The notes under the pieces are model-generated. The model worked only from the letters and a program-made list of their open reading frames with translations, ran no database searches and was not told where the DNA came from. From assembly GCF_008831285.2 (NCBI RefSeq), contig NC_045146.1:17189289-17253288 (forward strand): a stretch of 64,000 nt of DNA, given 5' to 3'. Numbering within the stretch: the stretch's first letter is position 1; the number at the start of each line of letters is the position of its first letter. The stretch is from Nymphaea colorata (taxonomy: Eukaryota; Streptophyta; Magnoliopsida; Nymphaeales; Nymphaeaceae). The position numbers and the translations under genes were made by a program. Positions 13,401 to 26,395 of the stretch are shown piece by piece.

Positions 13401-16400
13401 CTTGCAGAGTGATATTGAAGCCTGGGAACTTGTAGGGTTTTTATGTTGTTAGATGTGCTTTCTTCTTTTAGTCATTGTTGATCCTGCATGCTTCAATTGA
13501 TATGAAAAACTGTTCTATTTGAGGACATACATCATATACTTTCTTCATTATCAATACAGTATCTTAGTTGGCAAAAAATGTTATTTGATGTTATTTTATC
13601 TTTCATTGATATAAGTACATTACTTGTTAAGCGAACATGTGACACGTGTATCTCCTTGAGCTGCATAGCTGTTTGTGTACACAGAGCAAAATTAGCATGA
13701 AGGACTGGAAACCAATGTCAATGCCTAAACCCTCTTTTGTCAGAAACTGAGTATGTGATATGGGAAGGTATATGATAACCCAACAAGATGATTATATAGT
13801 TATGTTTCGATGTCTTACTGCTGTTAGGTCATATATTGTTTATTCATTGAATCGGGTTTTGGTAATTTGTGCACATGACGGGAAAAACTCATTTAGTGTG
13901 TAAAGGCTATTTAAGAGACACTGTAGGAGTTGGCCTATCGTCTGAAAAAGAGCATGTTGTAAACATAACAACATATGATTGCTGTCTTGGCATATTCAGA
14001 TACCAAATAGACTGGAGGTCTAGATAAAATAATGACTTCCTGTTACAATGTCCTTATTGGACATGATTTGGTGTTTTAGAGAAGGAAGAAATAGGTCAGG
14101 TATGGAAGCAGTTGTATGCTATAAGGCTATCATAATTACAGAGACTAAATACACTAGACTTGTTGGGTGATTTTGATCTGTCTGTTCTAAAATCTGATAA
14201 CTCTCTGGGCTGCAAATGGTCGCAAGCACCACATCTGAGTTAAAGGATGAACTGTAGACCGACCTAGGCCCCAAAGCAAGCCAGAACCTTGGAGGCATAA
14301 GGGTATGGCCTTAAGAGTTTTACACCGAAAGCGGTTTTTCCCCAAGTAAACATTTAATACAATGAAAATTTGGTAATGTTTTACTAGAAGGAAGATGGAG
14401 GATCTAGAGATAGAAGCTTGTGGATTCCCATTGAATAGCTAACTAGTAACTACAGATCTCTTCACCAAACTATGGCCATGGCCAAACAGAGATTTTGGCT
14501 TATGAAAGTCAAGTTATCCATGGTTTAAGGACCATAAACAATTTGTGAAAGGCTGTTGAGATGTGAACCTGGTTGGGTCTGGTATGATCTGATCCATATA
14601 GTGGTTTTTGTTTAGTATCTTATATATTGACCGGTATTGCTTTTTTTCCAGTTTATTGGTCTCCTATTCTTATTTTCTAACCTTTTTGGCCATGTGAAGT
14701 GATATAAATAGGAAAATGGGAGAGCATTGCCCACATTCAGAAATGGGTTCTTGCTCCCTCTCTCTGTCATTTTGTTTTTCTTCCTTGCTGCAGTTTCTCT
14801 TGCGCATCACCAGATTCCATAGTTGTAACTTGTAAGTCTTGTGATTCCTCATAGGCGTAGAAAAGCCATAGGAAACAAAAACAAAATAAACTCAACCTAT
14901 ATTGTTGCATGTGAAAATGAATGCTTTTTAAGCCTCTTAATGGTGACACATCTCATCAGTCAAGGAATCACAAGTGTGGATCCTAGTCTGATGTTTCTCA
15001 ACCCGTGATCAACACAAAGAAACCCTTGATTTCAGATAGTCTTTGATGGAAAATCCTTCATCCTCTGACCTGATGTGGTTGCTAGTTAGCATGTAGAGTC
15101 TCCCTTCTTGTAACCAATCTCACAATTAGATGTTCATCAGCAAGAATTAAGGAGTTGGGAAATCCTACATGAAACAAAGATCAGAAATGTGGCATAGTAA
15201 GACTATGCATCTAGGTTGAGCAAATAGATGCTGGTACCCAAAAAGGCACACACCTTTGGCTATTATTTGTGTTTTGATGCTTTCTAGCAGTTTATAGTTC
15301 CCATTCATTTAAGTAAACGGTTATTATTTAACTCTTTGGCCACTCGTTTTGAACTGCTAATTGAAACTGTGGGTGTGAGAATTGACATGACAGTAGTCAA
15401 ACTTGATGTCCTTTATCAGTTAGCAGCAAACACAGAGAGCAAATAGTTTGCCATTTTGAATGCTAAAACGTTTGAATCTAATGTACCACCGCGTTATTGC
15501 ATCCCTTAGTGGTAGCCAATCTAATGCTTTACTACATTATGGTCTTTGCCCATAATGTGCAAGCAAAAATATGTACATTAAATGTTGCTAGGTACTTAAG
15601 ATGTTTATCTTATATCACCTGAAAAATTAGTAAAACCATATTTTATGAACGTGGAGTTTTGAAGTTATTTCTCTTGCAGGTAAGTACTAATATTGCACGC
15701 AAGTACTGTGGCCCAGTAGATGTCTGGTGGTCAATTTTTGAATCTTACTTCTGCCAGAAAGAGGAAATATGTTTCTTGCCAAACAAATCCCCTTGCCTAA
15801 GTGCCAATGCTATGGCACAACATAGTAGCCAGTGGGTATGGTAGGTTCCTTGTAATCTTTGCATGCAATGTCTTTATTTTTCCTTTTCCCTTTTCCTTAT
15901 CTCCCTGTTAATGAAGCATTACATATTCATGCTTAGTTGTGAATTTGGCAACTCCTAATGTGCGTCCAACTTGCGGGTTCTCCTTTTCTGTTTTTGCATT
16001 GCATGGATTCCTTTTCTCCCTGTTCTTCTCGAATAGGATTCTTAGGATGCACAAACTAGTCTCTATGAAGCTCAAGCCCCTTGATGCTTCTACTTGGCAA
16101 TCTGAAAAGACAATTATTCATTCTCTGTCGTTGTATGATCTTCATCTTCAGGAAAATGACAAGGCTGTGAAGGGCCATTTTCAAGGTCTTCTGTGCAACT
16201 CTAGATTCCCTTTACAGGCGAAATCCCTGTTGAGAACGCTATCAAAAGCGCTAAAAATCAGCCGTACCTAATTGTCTGTGCAGCAGTTATTGTAAAAATG
16301 GATTGCAAGTTTTATTTACTAATACTATTATTATTATTTTCAATGATGAGGAACCCTTTCTAATGACTTAGGTGCTTAATTGATGCGGACCCATAAAAGT

Positions 16401-16997
16401 AAAGGTTGGGTGGAGTAGCAAACCCCCAAAAGCCCTTGCAGAAATTTACTCGAGAATGGGAATTGAATACTTGACCAGGGAACTGCAATCTTGCAGGTCC
16501 CTCCTGTACAATGAATACATTCGTTGAAGTTATATCAAGTCAGCACGCATGACAGTATCTTGCTATTGTAGATCGAATCAGGACACATTGTAGATGGTTC
16601 AAAACTTCTAGAGTCTTCAAGTCCACAACTGAAATTCTCTGTATCTCTCTGTATTGCTTGAGAATAGAGGTTCCCTTCGCACTATGTTTTTATACAGCGA
16701 TAGTCGTTATCCATCCCTCTTAATGCTTCTTCGTCCAAAGAATCACCATTTACACATGGCAAGCAGTTGAGGTGGAAGATTATCATTTCCCTATCATAGA
16801 GGAGCTAATATAAGCATGCTTGTAGTCTTTGCTGTGATTCTTATCATCTCTCATAGCCATCTCGCTATGCTGATCTGGATCTGTATCTTCCTTCAATGTA
16901 TGAGCTTGACTCTGAATTTTCTTGCAGGTTTCGGAGGCTGTTTGTGGTGTTCTCACGGTACACTTACATGAATACTTTAAGAAAGATCAGATCGTAG
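7456..16997 (+). CDS. PIGL: N-acetylglucosaminyl-phosphatidylinositol de-N-acetylase (PIG-L)
   Basis: The ten coding exons are 7456-7561, 7812-7878, 10841-10911, 11545-11609, 11719-11763, 11859-11939, 12399-12466, 13383-13431, 15680-15840 and 16928-16997. Together they give 783 nt and 260 aa, close to the usual 250-260 aa. All introns are GT-AG and phases agree. PIG-L removes the acetyl group from GlcNAc-PI, the second step of GPI-anchor synthesis on the cytosolic ER face. Residues 3-22 form one N-terminal membrane helix. The metal-binding signature AHPDDESMFF is at 51-60, GDAEGKG at 82-88 in the usual substrate-side loop, and the second His motif GHRNHQDVH at 156-164. KYCGPVD is at 192-198, and the C-terminal QWVWFRRLF...YTYMNTL block begins at 235. 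At the exon 9 end, the donor at 15841, not the tempting GT at 15836, restores the conserved QWVWF reading. Introns reach 2.96 kb. The gene converges on ARP7. Confidence 0.95.
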
Positions 16998-17770
16998 CAT
17001 CTTGTCAATTCCAGCTTTTTGATAAAATACAAGATTTTGGGATCGAACTGCAAGACAAGATTCTGTATGCTAACAGAGAGTGCTGTACCATTTCTTGTTG
17101 GTCCCATGAAGCTTTCGTTTTGCAGTCATTGCCTTCATTGGAGAACCCCATGTAACGTTTCAGTGTTTACCGAGTTCAAATAATTGCGAAAGTGGTTTAT
17201 TGTTATCTAGAAAGCTAGCAACTTTAGCAGTATGAAGTCCTGGAAAGAGGAACCTTACGCATAGTAGACATTCTACTTGTAGTCTCATTCTTAATGGAAT
17301 ATGTATCTCTCCCCATTTCAACTACAAATGGTCATTACGAATGAAGCTATTCCAGTTCTTAAGCTTTACAGCACATCATGAGGCTCTAAAATTACTACAA
17401 AAGCACTCAGAAGAAGTGAAAATGTTGGGAATGTCATTGTACCCATAATAGAGATTGTTCATACAAGCTAAACAAATTAATGTGCAAACCCCCATCCGAA
17501 TAAATAATGCAGAAACATTTGGTAGGGAGAGCCGGTGCAGGGGGATGGAAAAGCAAAAGGGGCTTCTCAGCTCTTGGAAGATACTTCAGGGTATGAAGGG
17601 CTTTATACAACACAATCTAGTCTTAAGACAGACTGAATTAGATCAGCTGTTCCAAAGCATATGATAATGCTGCATCTTCCAAAACCAACTCAAATAACCT
17701 CAAAACGCTGAACGCCCTTCAGGCGTCCCATGGTTTTCCTCTTCAGTTAAGATACAAACAGAGTAAAGGT
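16998..17770. other. convergent 3' spacer between PIG-L and ARP7
   Basis: This should hold both 3' untranslated regions. The frame 17455-17664 begins at a non-ATG codon and shows no conserved motif. No gene or repeat is visible. Confidence 0.6.
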
Positions 17771-20700
17771 CTAAAAGCACTTTCTGTGGACGATTGATGG
17801 TCCTGACTCATCGTACTCTCCTTTGGTAACATGTTGGTTCTGGGGGAAGACCACCTTGGCCAGGATGGCACCGCCCATCCATGCCGAATTCTTTGTTAGG
17901 TTTTCCGGCATGTACTCAGGAGGCTGCAATCACCAAGCACATTAATCCATAGTTTTGGGGAATAATGAACCGATAAAAGGTCAAGAATTATAAAATTTCC
18001 TACCTTTACAAGTAATGGCCGAACTGCTGATGAACATAGATGTGCTTCTTTCTGAAAGCGCTCCTCGAAACCTGCAGAACAAGACATGTAGACATGAAAC
18101 CAATAACCTACTTTATGAGGTTGCTAATGCACGTTAAAAGCCTCCTCTTTCATGATCTTCATTTTATCAGCGTTGATGACATGCACTTATTAGTTGTTAG
18201 TAGTCAATGTTCAAAGCTTCTGCAATATGGATGAGCTGCAAACATGCTCACAAAGAGGCCAGGGGTCTTAGAGGCAATATGATGTAACTAGTTAAGATGA
18301 ACTCTATCACAATATGCAGTTAGTAAATAATAGTAGACCTATCTGCCAATATTCATGAAGGACGACGGGAGGAGAAGTTAAAACATCTGAATATGGACCA
18401 GGATTGAAACGTTTGTTTTCCTTTCCCCTTTTTCATTTTCCCAAAGAGCTCCATCTATAGTACGCATAGGGTGGTTTTAGTCTGAGTTTCCATGATTCAT
18501 ATTGATGGGATTCAACACTAAAACTCTTAATTTTATCTGAGCCTCTTCAGTTCAAAATTTCCATTTCAAAAAATATCCTCAGGCATTCCTCCATCAATTT
18601 TCCTCTTCCAGGCTTGGATGGTCGGTGACTTTACAGATGCCTTGATGATATCATGTATATGTTTGCCTTGGTTCATAATCCAACTCCTGCCAATTCGAAG
18701 CCAGTTATTATAGGGCATGCATGTGAAGAAGAACCCTGCTAGAATTTCATATTGTGTGACAACCCTCCATTCACTGCAGACAGTCCTTCCTCCAGCACTG
18801 TTTTGCTTCAGAAGCTCATTTTAAGATGAGATCTATGGAGGCATGCATGACTTACTAACAAATGTTGTAAGAAGTTTTAAACAAAGTATGGCACCAGACT
18901 GACAACGTGTGATTAACTGTTTTTTATAATTTAGTAGACTATAGAAAAATAACCATGGGAAGGTCAAACTTAGGGAAAAAGATGGACACACCAGCCATGG
19001 ATGCAGTACCGCCACAAAGCACAGTATTTTCCAACAACTGCCTATGGTTCTCATATGTAACACTTGAGATGCAGCGCACAAGCTGCTCAACAATACCATG
19101 CTCCTCCAAGCCCAAAATGGAAGGCTGAAACAAGGCCTCACCGACAGTGTACCTCTCTTTCCCGATAGTTATTTCCTGGAACATAAAATTTCAAATGGAT
19201 AACTCGATGATTATTATTATTGCAGACACCAAGAACACAGTCATGCATGCGTTTTTTCTAGTAAGCCTTCCGTACACCCGAAAGCACATCTTCATAATGT
19301 TCAACTGTTATCTAAATGTTGCATGCTTGATGAGGTGATGACAAACCATAAAACAAAATAAGATCCTCAAAGGGAAAAAGAAAAGGAACAGAATTCTGAA
19401 AAATATTTTTCATAGTCCAGTCAATGTCAAAAATTAAGTTATGCACTTCTTTGAAGCTTATAGATGTCAAATGCATGCACACACTAAGGCCCATAAATGT
19501 GGATGCATGTTTATCCACACATAAGCACACATATATATTTTGTGTGTGTGTGTGTGTGTGTGTGTCTGTCTGTGGATGGATGTTTGTTGTGTGCTGCCAT
19601 GTCATTCGAGTGTGGGAGTTGGTGCCATGTGACATATAAGTCTGTATGTCTACATATAATATATACAATATAATAGTTCCCACACAGTTTATATCCCAAA
19701 AAGATACAGACATATAAAAAACATACCTCAGCATGTTTTTGACTTAGTCTAACACAAACATGTTCCATGCTGCTTACCAGTTATAGACGATGCTTTAGTT
19801 TGAATATTTTAGAAAAGAACATCATTTCAATCACCAAGTTTTTTGGCATCATATAACCACCTGATCCTTAATTTGCTTAATGGCACATCCAAGCATCAAA
19901 TTTGACTGTTCTCCCAATTTCCACATGTACCTGCTATCTTACAAGAAGAAGTGCAAGTGCAAATCCTCCAAGAATGATTAAACTGTAAGGATGGGAGTCC
20001 AATTCTACCCTAGGCACATCCCAGATTCACTGACAAGGATAGAACGAGTATTGATAAACAATGTTAGATGTAGGTCAGCCGTTCTATTAATGGAAAACAG
20101 CTGTTACCTACAAGTACAACTAGACTCAGCCCCACAAAGCCTGCTTCATCTCAATGCAATTTTTTTGCAGATTAGAATACATTTAGCAATGAATACTTGC
20201 ATAACGCTTTCACAATCTTCACATGATTCTTTTAACAGTTAAGGCTCCAGACTGGAAACTATCTATAAGTTTGAATTCCTAAGCTTTTAAATGCCTTTGT
20301 TAATTTGATACTAGCAATACCTTCCTGCTGAACCCATGATTATCCCCATCTCTACTGGATCCATTTTAAACAAAGCTTCTCCCTTCTTTTAGGCCCCAAT
20401 TGATTCAAAAATTTGCTTGTCCAGAAAATAGTAATTTTCCCTGGCTGGGCAAAACAAACATCAAAAGGGCCATTTTCAGTGAGACTCACTATTGGTCACA
20501 TATATGAAAAGGCTAAGTTGGTGGTTCACAGTCACAATTTCCAACTTCCATAATCCAGAAAGGAACCATCAATTGCATCAATTTTATACCTTCTGGATAA
20601 GAGCGTAGCATGAAATTTGACCATTGTCCCAATTTTGACATGTACCTGCTATCTTACGAGAAGAAGTGCATGTGCGAATCCTCCGAGACTGATTAAACTG

Positions 20701-23700
20701 TAAGGACGGGAAGTCCAAGTCTACCCTAGGCACATCTCAGATTCACCGACAAGGGTAGAATGAGTATCGATAAACAATATTAGATGTAGATCAGCCGTTC
20801 TATTAATGGAAAACAGCTGTTACCTACAATTAGGCTCAGCCCAAAAAAGGTGCTTCATCTCAATGCAAATTTTTACAGATTAAACCTAAAATTGGATGTT
20901 CTTGCTAAGAACACAACTCTTTCCAAGAGCCAAGAGACTTCATTTTCACATGGTGATCCCTAATGCTACTGCCATTTCACCCAGCAATGCAGGCCCACCT
21001 CTGGATAAGAGCTTTTTCATGCTAGTTAACCTTGAAATTTTACTAAGCATTGGCAATTTTACAGATTAATCATTAAACCTAAAATTGGAAGTTCTTGCTA
21101 GGAATATAACTCTTTCCAAGAGGCAAGAGACTTCATTTTCACATGGTGTTCCTTAATGCTGCTGCCATATCACCCAGCAGATAGGTCCACCTCAGGACAG
21201 AGCACAGAACTCTGGGAGAACCCTACAGCGGCTAGTCTATACCTCATCAGAAATTCAGAAGACACCAACACTTTGGAAACTAAATCCAAAATCCCAAGGA
21301 CAGGAAAAGAAACATATCAAAAACAGCGAGAATTGTCTACACTCGGTGGCATGCTGCACCAACAAGACAGATTATGGATGGCATCAACAAAGGAACACGT
21401 TAACAATATACCACTAAGAAACTGCTCAGCCATGAAATTCTGTAAAGAAATAAAAACAAGGAGTCCTTTCATTCCAGGAAAGATCTATGTCACATGTCCT
21501 CAGTTCAAGAGAGAAAGAGAGAGAAACCTGCCCATCTGGAAGAGTGTGCTTCTCCACCTGACATGCCTTCCTTTTCTCATTGTAGGAACGCTGATCCTCT
21601 GCACAGCATGCATATTGTTCTTTCAATTTTTCAACGTCTGCAATGTTGAGATTTATTGATGGGTTGGACTGCTGGAGTTCCTGAGCAAGTAATCTTGTCA
21701 GATCAGAGCCCCCAATCTCAAACCTTCTTGAGGCAATGTGCTGAACAGCACCTTCACAAACTGGTGCAATATCTGGTCAAATTACAGCAGCAATTGCTTA
21801 TTGCAAAGAAACATCTCCGACAGGTTGCCCTAATCCCATGGCTTATAAAGGGATATATAGAAAGCATTTATTCAATTTCCAAAAGTCAAAAAGGATCAGA
21901 CTCCTAAGTTGCAATTACATTTTTTAGTTTTCATTCTACTCAGCAGTGGCACTTCTGAACAGGTGGTACCTGCTAAGATGTTTTAATTTTTCGTCTTTGC
22001 CAAATTCCCCTAAGGTAAAAAGATTGTTTTTCAGAATTGCAGTCAAAACAAGCTCAAACCAGCAAGAACAGGACAAGTCATGTCCTACTCTTACCTGCAA
22101 AAAAAAAACATGGAAGGAGCTTCTCTTTTAGTTGCCCATATCCTACGTGTGTACAGTTGTTGGAAAATATTTGTGGTGCAAAAGACACTACATGTGGAGC
22201 CAAAATTAAAATGTGATGCCCTAATGTCTGACAAATGCCTCTGTGTGTATCAAAAGTCATAATATTCTCAAACAAAGAAACGAGTGTGTGTGCATGATCA
22301 TGCATGACATAAGGACAGTATGCTGGAAAGTGGAAACGACATATCAAGTCCCTGTGATACACTTTACCATCTGCTATCCAGCAACCAATTGAACAGTAAG
22401 TGGCCGTCTAGCACCAGTCTGCAATGACTAATGAGATCAAATGATTTCAACTCAAATCGATAACAAGGCAGCACAAGCCAAACTGATCAAGCCTGTTTAG
22501 CAACCTGGAGACTGAGCCATTTATTGGTGCCAAGCATATCCAGATGAAGGACGTAACTGCTAAGTTACTGGCTCCTATCAATAAAAAGTTATAATTCGGT
22601 AGAGTACCATTGGGTCTACCTCTGTTTCATTATCACGAGCTTTATGTAAAAGCTCATAGGAACCAAGGGTGATGAATTGCAGTAAATCTTACTGCTAGAA
22701 ACTTCTATTCTTAATTATACTAGAAAACAGTCATTTTCACCAATGGAAAAAAATTGTATAATGATAATGATAAAATTTCTTCTTCAAGTGTGGATCAACT
22801 TTGTGCCTAACTAATAGTTTATTATGAGATGCCACAGCCAAAATCTCAACCTACCATCTGCATTTACTGACTGCCTTAGGACAATATTGAACAATGCTAC
22901 CGGTCAACACCATTCTTTAGCCAATCTACAACCTTAAAATTCCTAATTTCTTAAGCCACAGCAATTCACACCAGACACACTCTTAAACTGAAAGAAACCA
23001 AAACTTCCTTTCCAACCTCAACTTGATTACTTTAATAGATCTAGGTCAGAAGAAGAAGAGGAATTGGCTGATACTTTATACCACACATTCCAAGGATTTT
23101 TTTTTCTTTTATTTTTTGGAGGGGGGTTGGGTGGTGGAAGAATCTAAAAACAATCTCCAAGTTACTTGAAAGATAAGTAGCTATCAATGTAGTCAATAGC
23201 TTATGGTTCAAGATAGGATTTTAGCAGCATTTGTGATTGAAAGAGCAAAGTTTCATCTATTCAGCTTAAATAAATAACATGGATGTTGTACATTTCAATC
23301 ATCAGTCAATTTTATATCAATGGTAACATGCTCATGTCCAGTTAATTCCATACTCTATAACATGCTTTCTGGAATTAAAGAAACCTCTTGTTGCAGATAG
23401 CATATCCATATATTTAAAACAAATTAACTTTTAATAAATGAAAAAGCAATCATAGAATGCCAACCTATCTTTCCATGCCCAACATCAACAGTGCAACCTG
23501 AGATGCGTCCTACAGCATAAAGTGACAACACAGCTTGTTCAGATGCATAAAAGCCTGAAACGTTAAACGTTTCAAACATCATCTGTATCAACTTCTCCCG
23601 AACCACCTGTAGAAGGTTTTCAGAACCATCACAAAGTCATCAATTGTCAACTAACAGTCTAACACAAACAAAAGCAACATTAGATGAATAGCTGAGAAAT

Positions 23701-25952
23701 ACAAGAAAGGTCCTACAAGTGAGTGAGAATCTTCTGGATTACTAGAGTCACATTTAAGCATACAAAAGCCCATTACACAGTAGAAAGAATGTTCATGAAT
23801 TTAAAAATGCAAAAGCAATAAATGAAATAACTGATTGGCAGTTTTATGTAAAGACCAATTCACAATAAAAGACAACAAAAACATAATGCAAGAGAAATTC
23901 TCATAGCAGGTTGGAGGTGATAATGCCAAGCATTTTCTTGAAACAATTACACAACATAAATAGCAAGTGAACAAATATTTATTCTGATTCTTTCGGCCCA
24001 TTCTCAACTTTTGCAATAATCGTTTTGGAGGTCTTCAACATTCTGTTTCTCTTAACAAATTAGATTATGGGATGATCATCATAGTTTGCTTTTTTCATAA
24101 GTAATTTCAGCATGCTGGAAAAGTTTTAGTCATTGAAAACATTGCATGCATCAAGAAATATCACCCAATTGGACATTGATAAGAAGGCTAATCTTCATCA
24201 ACCTATTGGTTATTCAACTGTCTTTATAGGATTGCATCAGTACCAATTACCACTAACATGTAGCCATCCCAGCTTCGTACCTTAGTGAATTATATTATGC
24301 TTCTGTCTAATTTTCAGCAGTTAACTTACAACATCCAGTGTGACTACAAAAGACTGAAAGCATAAACTAAGAAAAGAGGATGAATAAAGAAATCTGCTAC
24401 CTTTGGTGTTGCAAGTGGATCTGTAAATAAGATCTGCCCCTCATTGCCAACTTCCCATTCAAGACCTGTGTAAAGCACATAGCGTAGCAAATCTTCCATG
24501 GCATCCCAATCTTTGATGAACCCCCTAACAACTGGATCGACAGTGATTTCATCAGAAACCGACTTATCAGCTGGTTCCGCATCTTCAGGAATACATCTCA
24601 TCTTAGTAGGAATTATCTGCATAGGGTTCAATTCAATCTCAATGTTACGGCTACAAACATATTAATTTCCAAAGAAATGAAATAATTCTTTCATCTGAAA
24701 AATATATATCAGTTTCTAAGGGAAATAATTATTTCATTGGAGGGAGATAGAAAAATAAACAAATTATAATAATTCTAATTTTCTTGGGCACTAAGGAGCT
24801 TGAAGCTGATTGTCGGGGACCAGGCTATCTTAGGCTTGCGATCCATATAAGGAAACTTTGGTCGATCATGAACAGTTTACAACATAAGGAAAATGAATAT
24901 GCCGGAGATAGTGGAGAATCCTACTTTTAATGTTAAAGAAGCTAGCCAATTGCACAATTATGCTTCCAATCAAAAGCTCAATTTCTTTTGACAACTTTGC
25001 TGAAGCATGCAATCATATAATTGCAAGAAATTTGGCAACAAGTGTAGTGACACAAAAACTGGTTGACAACAATATATTAGTGTATTACACATTGGGGCAA
25101 AACATATGAAAACCGACTACAGCAGTATTTAAACATCACATTTCCCTTGGCTCCCATTCTTTTAATTCTTTATCAGCATGAAGCAGCAGATCAGTGCCAA
25201 TAACTTGAAAAATAGATCAACAGAATGAAAGGAACCATCTAAGCGAGTGCAATATGGTAAAAAACCCCTATATGGTCAACTCTCCTAAAATCTTCATTTT
25301 CCGGGGAGAAGCACGACCTGTCTCTCCCCGTAGTAAGCCCTCATAGACGAGCGACAGCTCTTTATAAGTACCATAAAGTCTTCTCCTTCTACCCCTACTG
25401 CCGCATATTAAGCCCCATTTAACGCCCAAAATTCCCAGACCACCACAACCGCAAAGGCTTCATAAACCCTTATCTTTATTGAATATCCAATTGAGTGAGA
25501 CCGTTCTATATATCCTATCCTTCACTCTTGGCAAAAAACCGCAGTGTCTCGTTCTACTTCTACTGCCGCATTTTAGGCCCCATGTAACACCCGAAGTTTC
25601 CTGACTAGCCAGAACCCCAAAGACTTCACGAACCATCGTTATGTTGAATAGCCGCTTGAACCAGACACAGCCGGGATGCCCTGTTCCTCCGTCTCTAGGT
25701 TAACAATAGGAAGAAAACATGATAATAACAACAGCAGCCCAACACAATCATCGGATTCTTGGATGAAGAAAGTCACATCTATAAGCAAACAGACACGCGG
25801 AATTCGGGAATTAATCGAACCGTATTCATCAAATAAGAACTCTCTCTCCCTCTCTCCCTCGGTTCAGTTCTTACTATTGTTGGTTCCTGGTCTGGAACGG
25901 CATATCCCGCTTTGAGGAACTTCGATCCCGCGTCCACCACCACCGCCTCCAT
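17771..25952 (-). CDS. ARP7: actin-related protein 7 (ARP7)
   Basis: The seven coding exons, in transcript order, are 25952-25875, 24616-24401, 23606-23465, 21772-21528, 19175-18992, 18071-18004 and 17923-17771. They sum to 1086 nt and 361 aa; Arabidopsis ARP7 is about 363 aa. ARP7 is a nuclear actin-fold subunit of plant SWI/SNF chromatin-remodelling complexes. The N-terminal actin strand [20 protein letters not shown] is followed by the plant ARP7 block [19 protein letters not shown]. Next come [20 protein letters not shown] and [10 protein letters not shown] (phosphate-2 loop), [37 protein letters not shown] and the terminus [11 protein letters not shown]. These blocks distinguish it from conventional actin and from other ARPs. 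The ATG at 25952 was chosen because the three codons before it are GTG and the family begins MEA. All introns are GT-AG and phases close. The first five introns are long (0.9 to 2.4 kb) and carry local duplications. Confidence 0.97.
19542..19565. repeat. (TG)n microsatellite in ARP7 intron 4
   Basis: A run of about 12 TG units followed by TCTG variants, inside an intron. Confidence 0.9.
19901..21195. repeat. two interleaved local duplications in ARP7 intron 4
   Basis: A segment of about 270 bases at 19901-20175 recurs at 20616-20883 in the same orientation. Both share CCTGCTATCTTAC, the CTACCCTAGGCACATC block, GCCGTTCTATTAATGGAAAA and CAGCTGTTACCTACAA. A second segment of about 130 bases at 20875-21000 recurs at 21061-21195; its copies share CCTAAAATTGGA, TTCTTGCTA, AACTCTTTCCAAGAG and AGAGACTTCATTTTCACATGG. 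Both pairs differ by scattered substitutions, so they are not assembly echoes of one read. There are no obvious terminal inverted repeats, which fits tandem duplication of intron sequence. Confidence 0.85.
25378..25660. repeat. diverged tandem duplication in ARP7 intron 1
   Basis: Sequence at about 25378-25495 recurs 165 bases downstream at 25543-25660. Both copies carry TTCTAC, CTACTGCCGCAT, TA-GCCCCAT, AACGCCC/AACACCC and GAATA at matching spacing. The block is GC-richer than the rest of the intron and lies just inside the first intron, about 200 bases from exon 1. Confidence 0.75.
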
Positions 25953-26176
25953 CACCACCACCGCTTCGTCCCCCTCCCTCCGCCGCCTCTTCTGGTCTTT
26001 AGCTGCTTCGGATCATCTTCCCGCCAACGAAAAACACCCCGCGTCACTGACCTCCTTTCAACCGCAGCAAGAAGCAGTGAGAACGAAAAGGGGAAAAGGA
26101 AAAATCCCACTCGTGGCAGCCTTCCGCTCCCTCCTCCTCTGTCTTAACCGCCGCTCGACTCGTCTGCTTGTCTAAG

Positions 26177-26395
26177 ATGGACTCTCTCTTTGATAAAGCG
26201 AGTCAAAAGCTCGGCTCGATTATCTCATCTTTCACCGGCTCAGATCTTGGGTTGCTTACTAAAACTTACAGAATTATTCTCAATAATATTACGAACTGTA
26301 CTGTTATTTTAACTCCACCTATTTGGGTGGAGGAATGTTCGAAGGAAATAACGTTAAATGATAAAGAGTTGCCCGTTTGTCGATGGTCATTTTGA
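26177..26395 (+). CDS. unidentified 72-aa frame, possibly a truncated gene start
   Basis: The ATG at 26177 follows a GC-rich leader-like block and opens MDSLFDKASQKLGSIISSFT, then SDLG. That is a plausible amphipathic N-terminus, with codon use more gene-like than nearby noise. After about residue 30 the sequence turns AT-rich and loses this character, and the frame ends at 26395. I do not recognise it. It may be the 5' remnant of a gene, an upstream transcript of the ARP7 promoter region, or chance. Confidence 0.2.
   Translation: MDSLFDKASQKLGSIISSFTGSDLGLLTKTYRIILNNITNCTVILTPPIWVEECSKEITLNDKELPVCRWSF

Noticed and set aside
15836..15837. Alternative donor GT in PIG-L exon 9
   Set aside because: Using it changes the last exon frame and loses the conserved FRRLF...YTYMNTL ending, whereas the donor at 15841 keeps it.
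21156..21659. A 167-codon plus-strand frame
   Set aside because: It lies opposite ARP7 exon 4 and intron 4. The minus-strand reading is fully accounted for by ARP7.
25953..25961. Upstream extension of ARP7 by three Val codons
   Set aside because: The codons are GTG and the plant family starts at MEA, so ATG at 25952 is the start.
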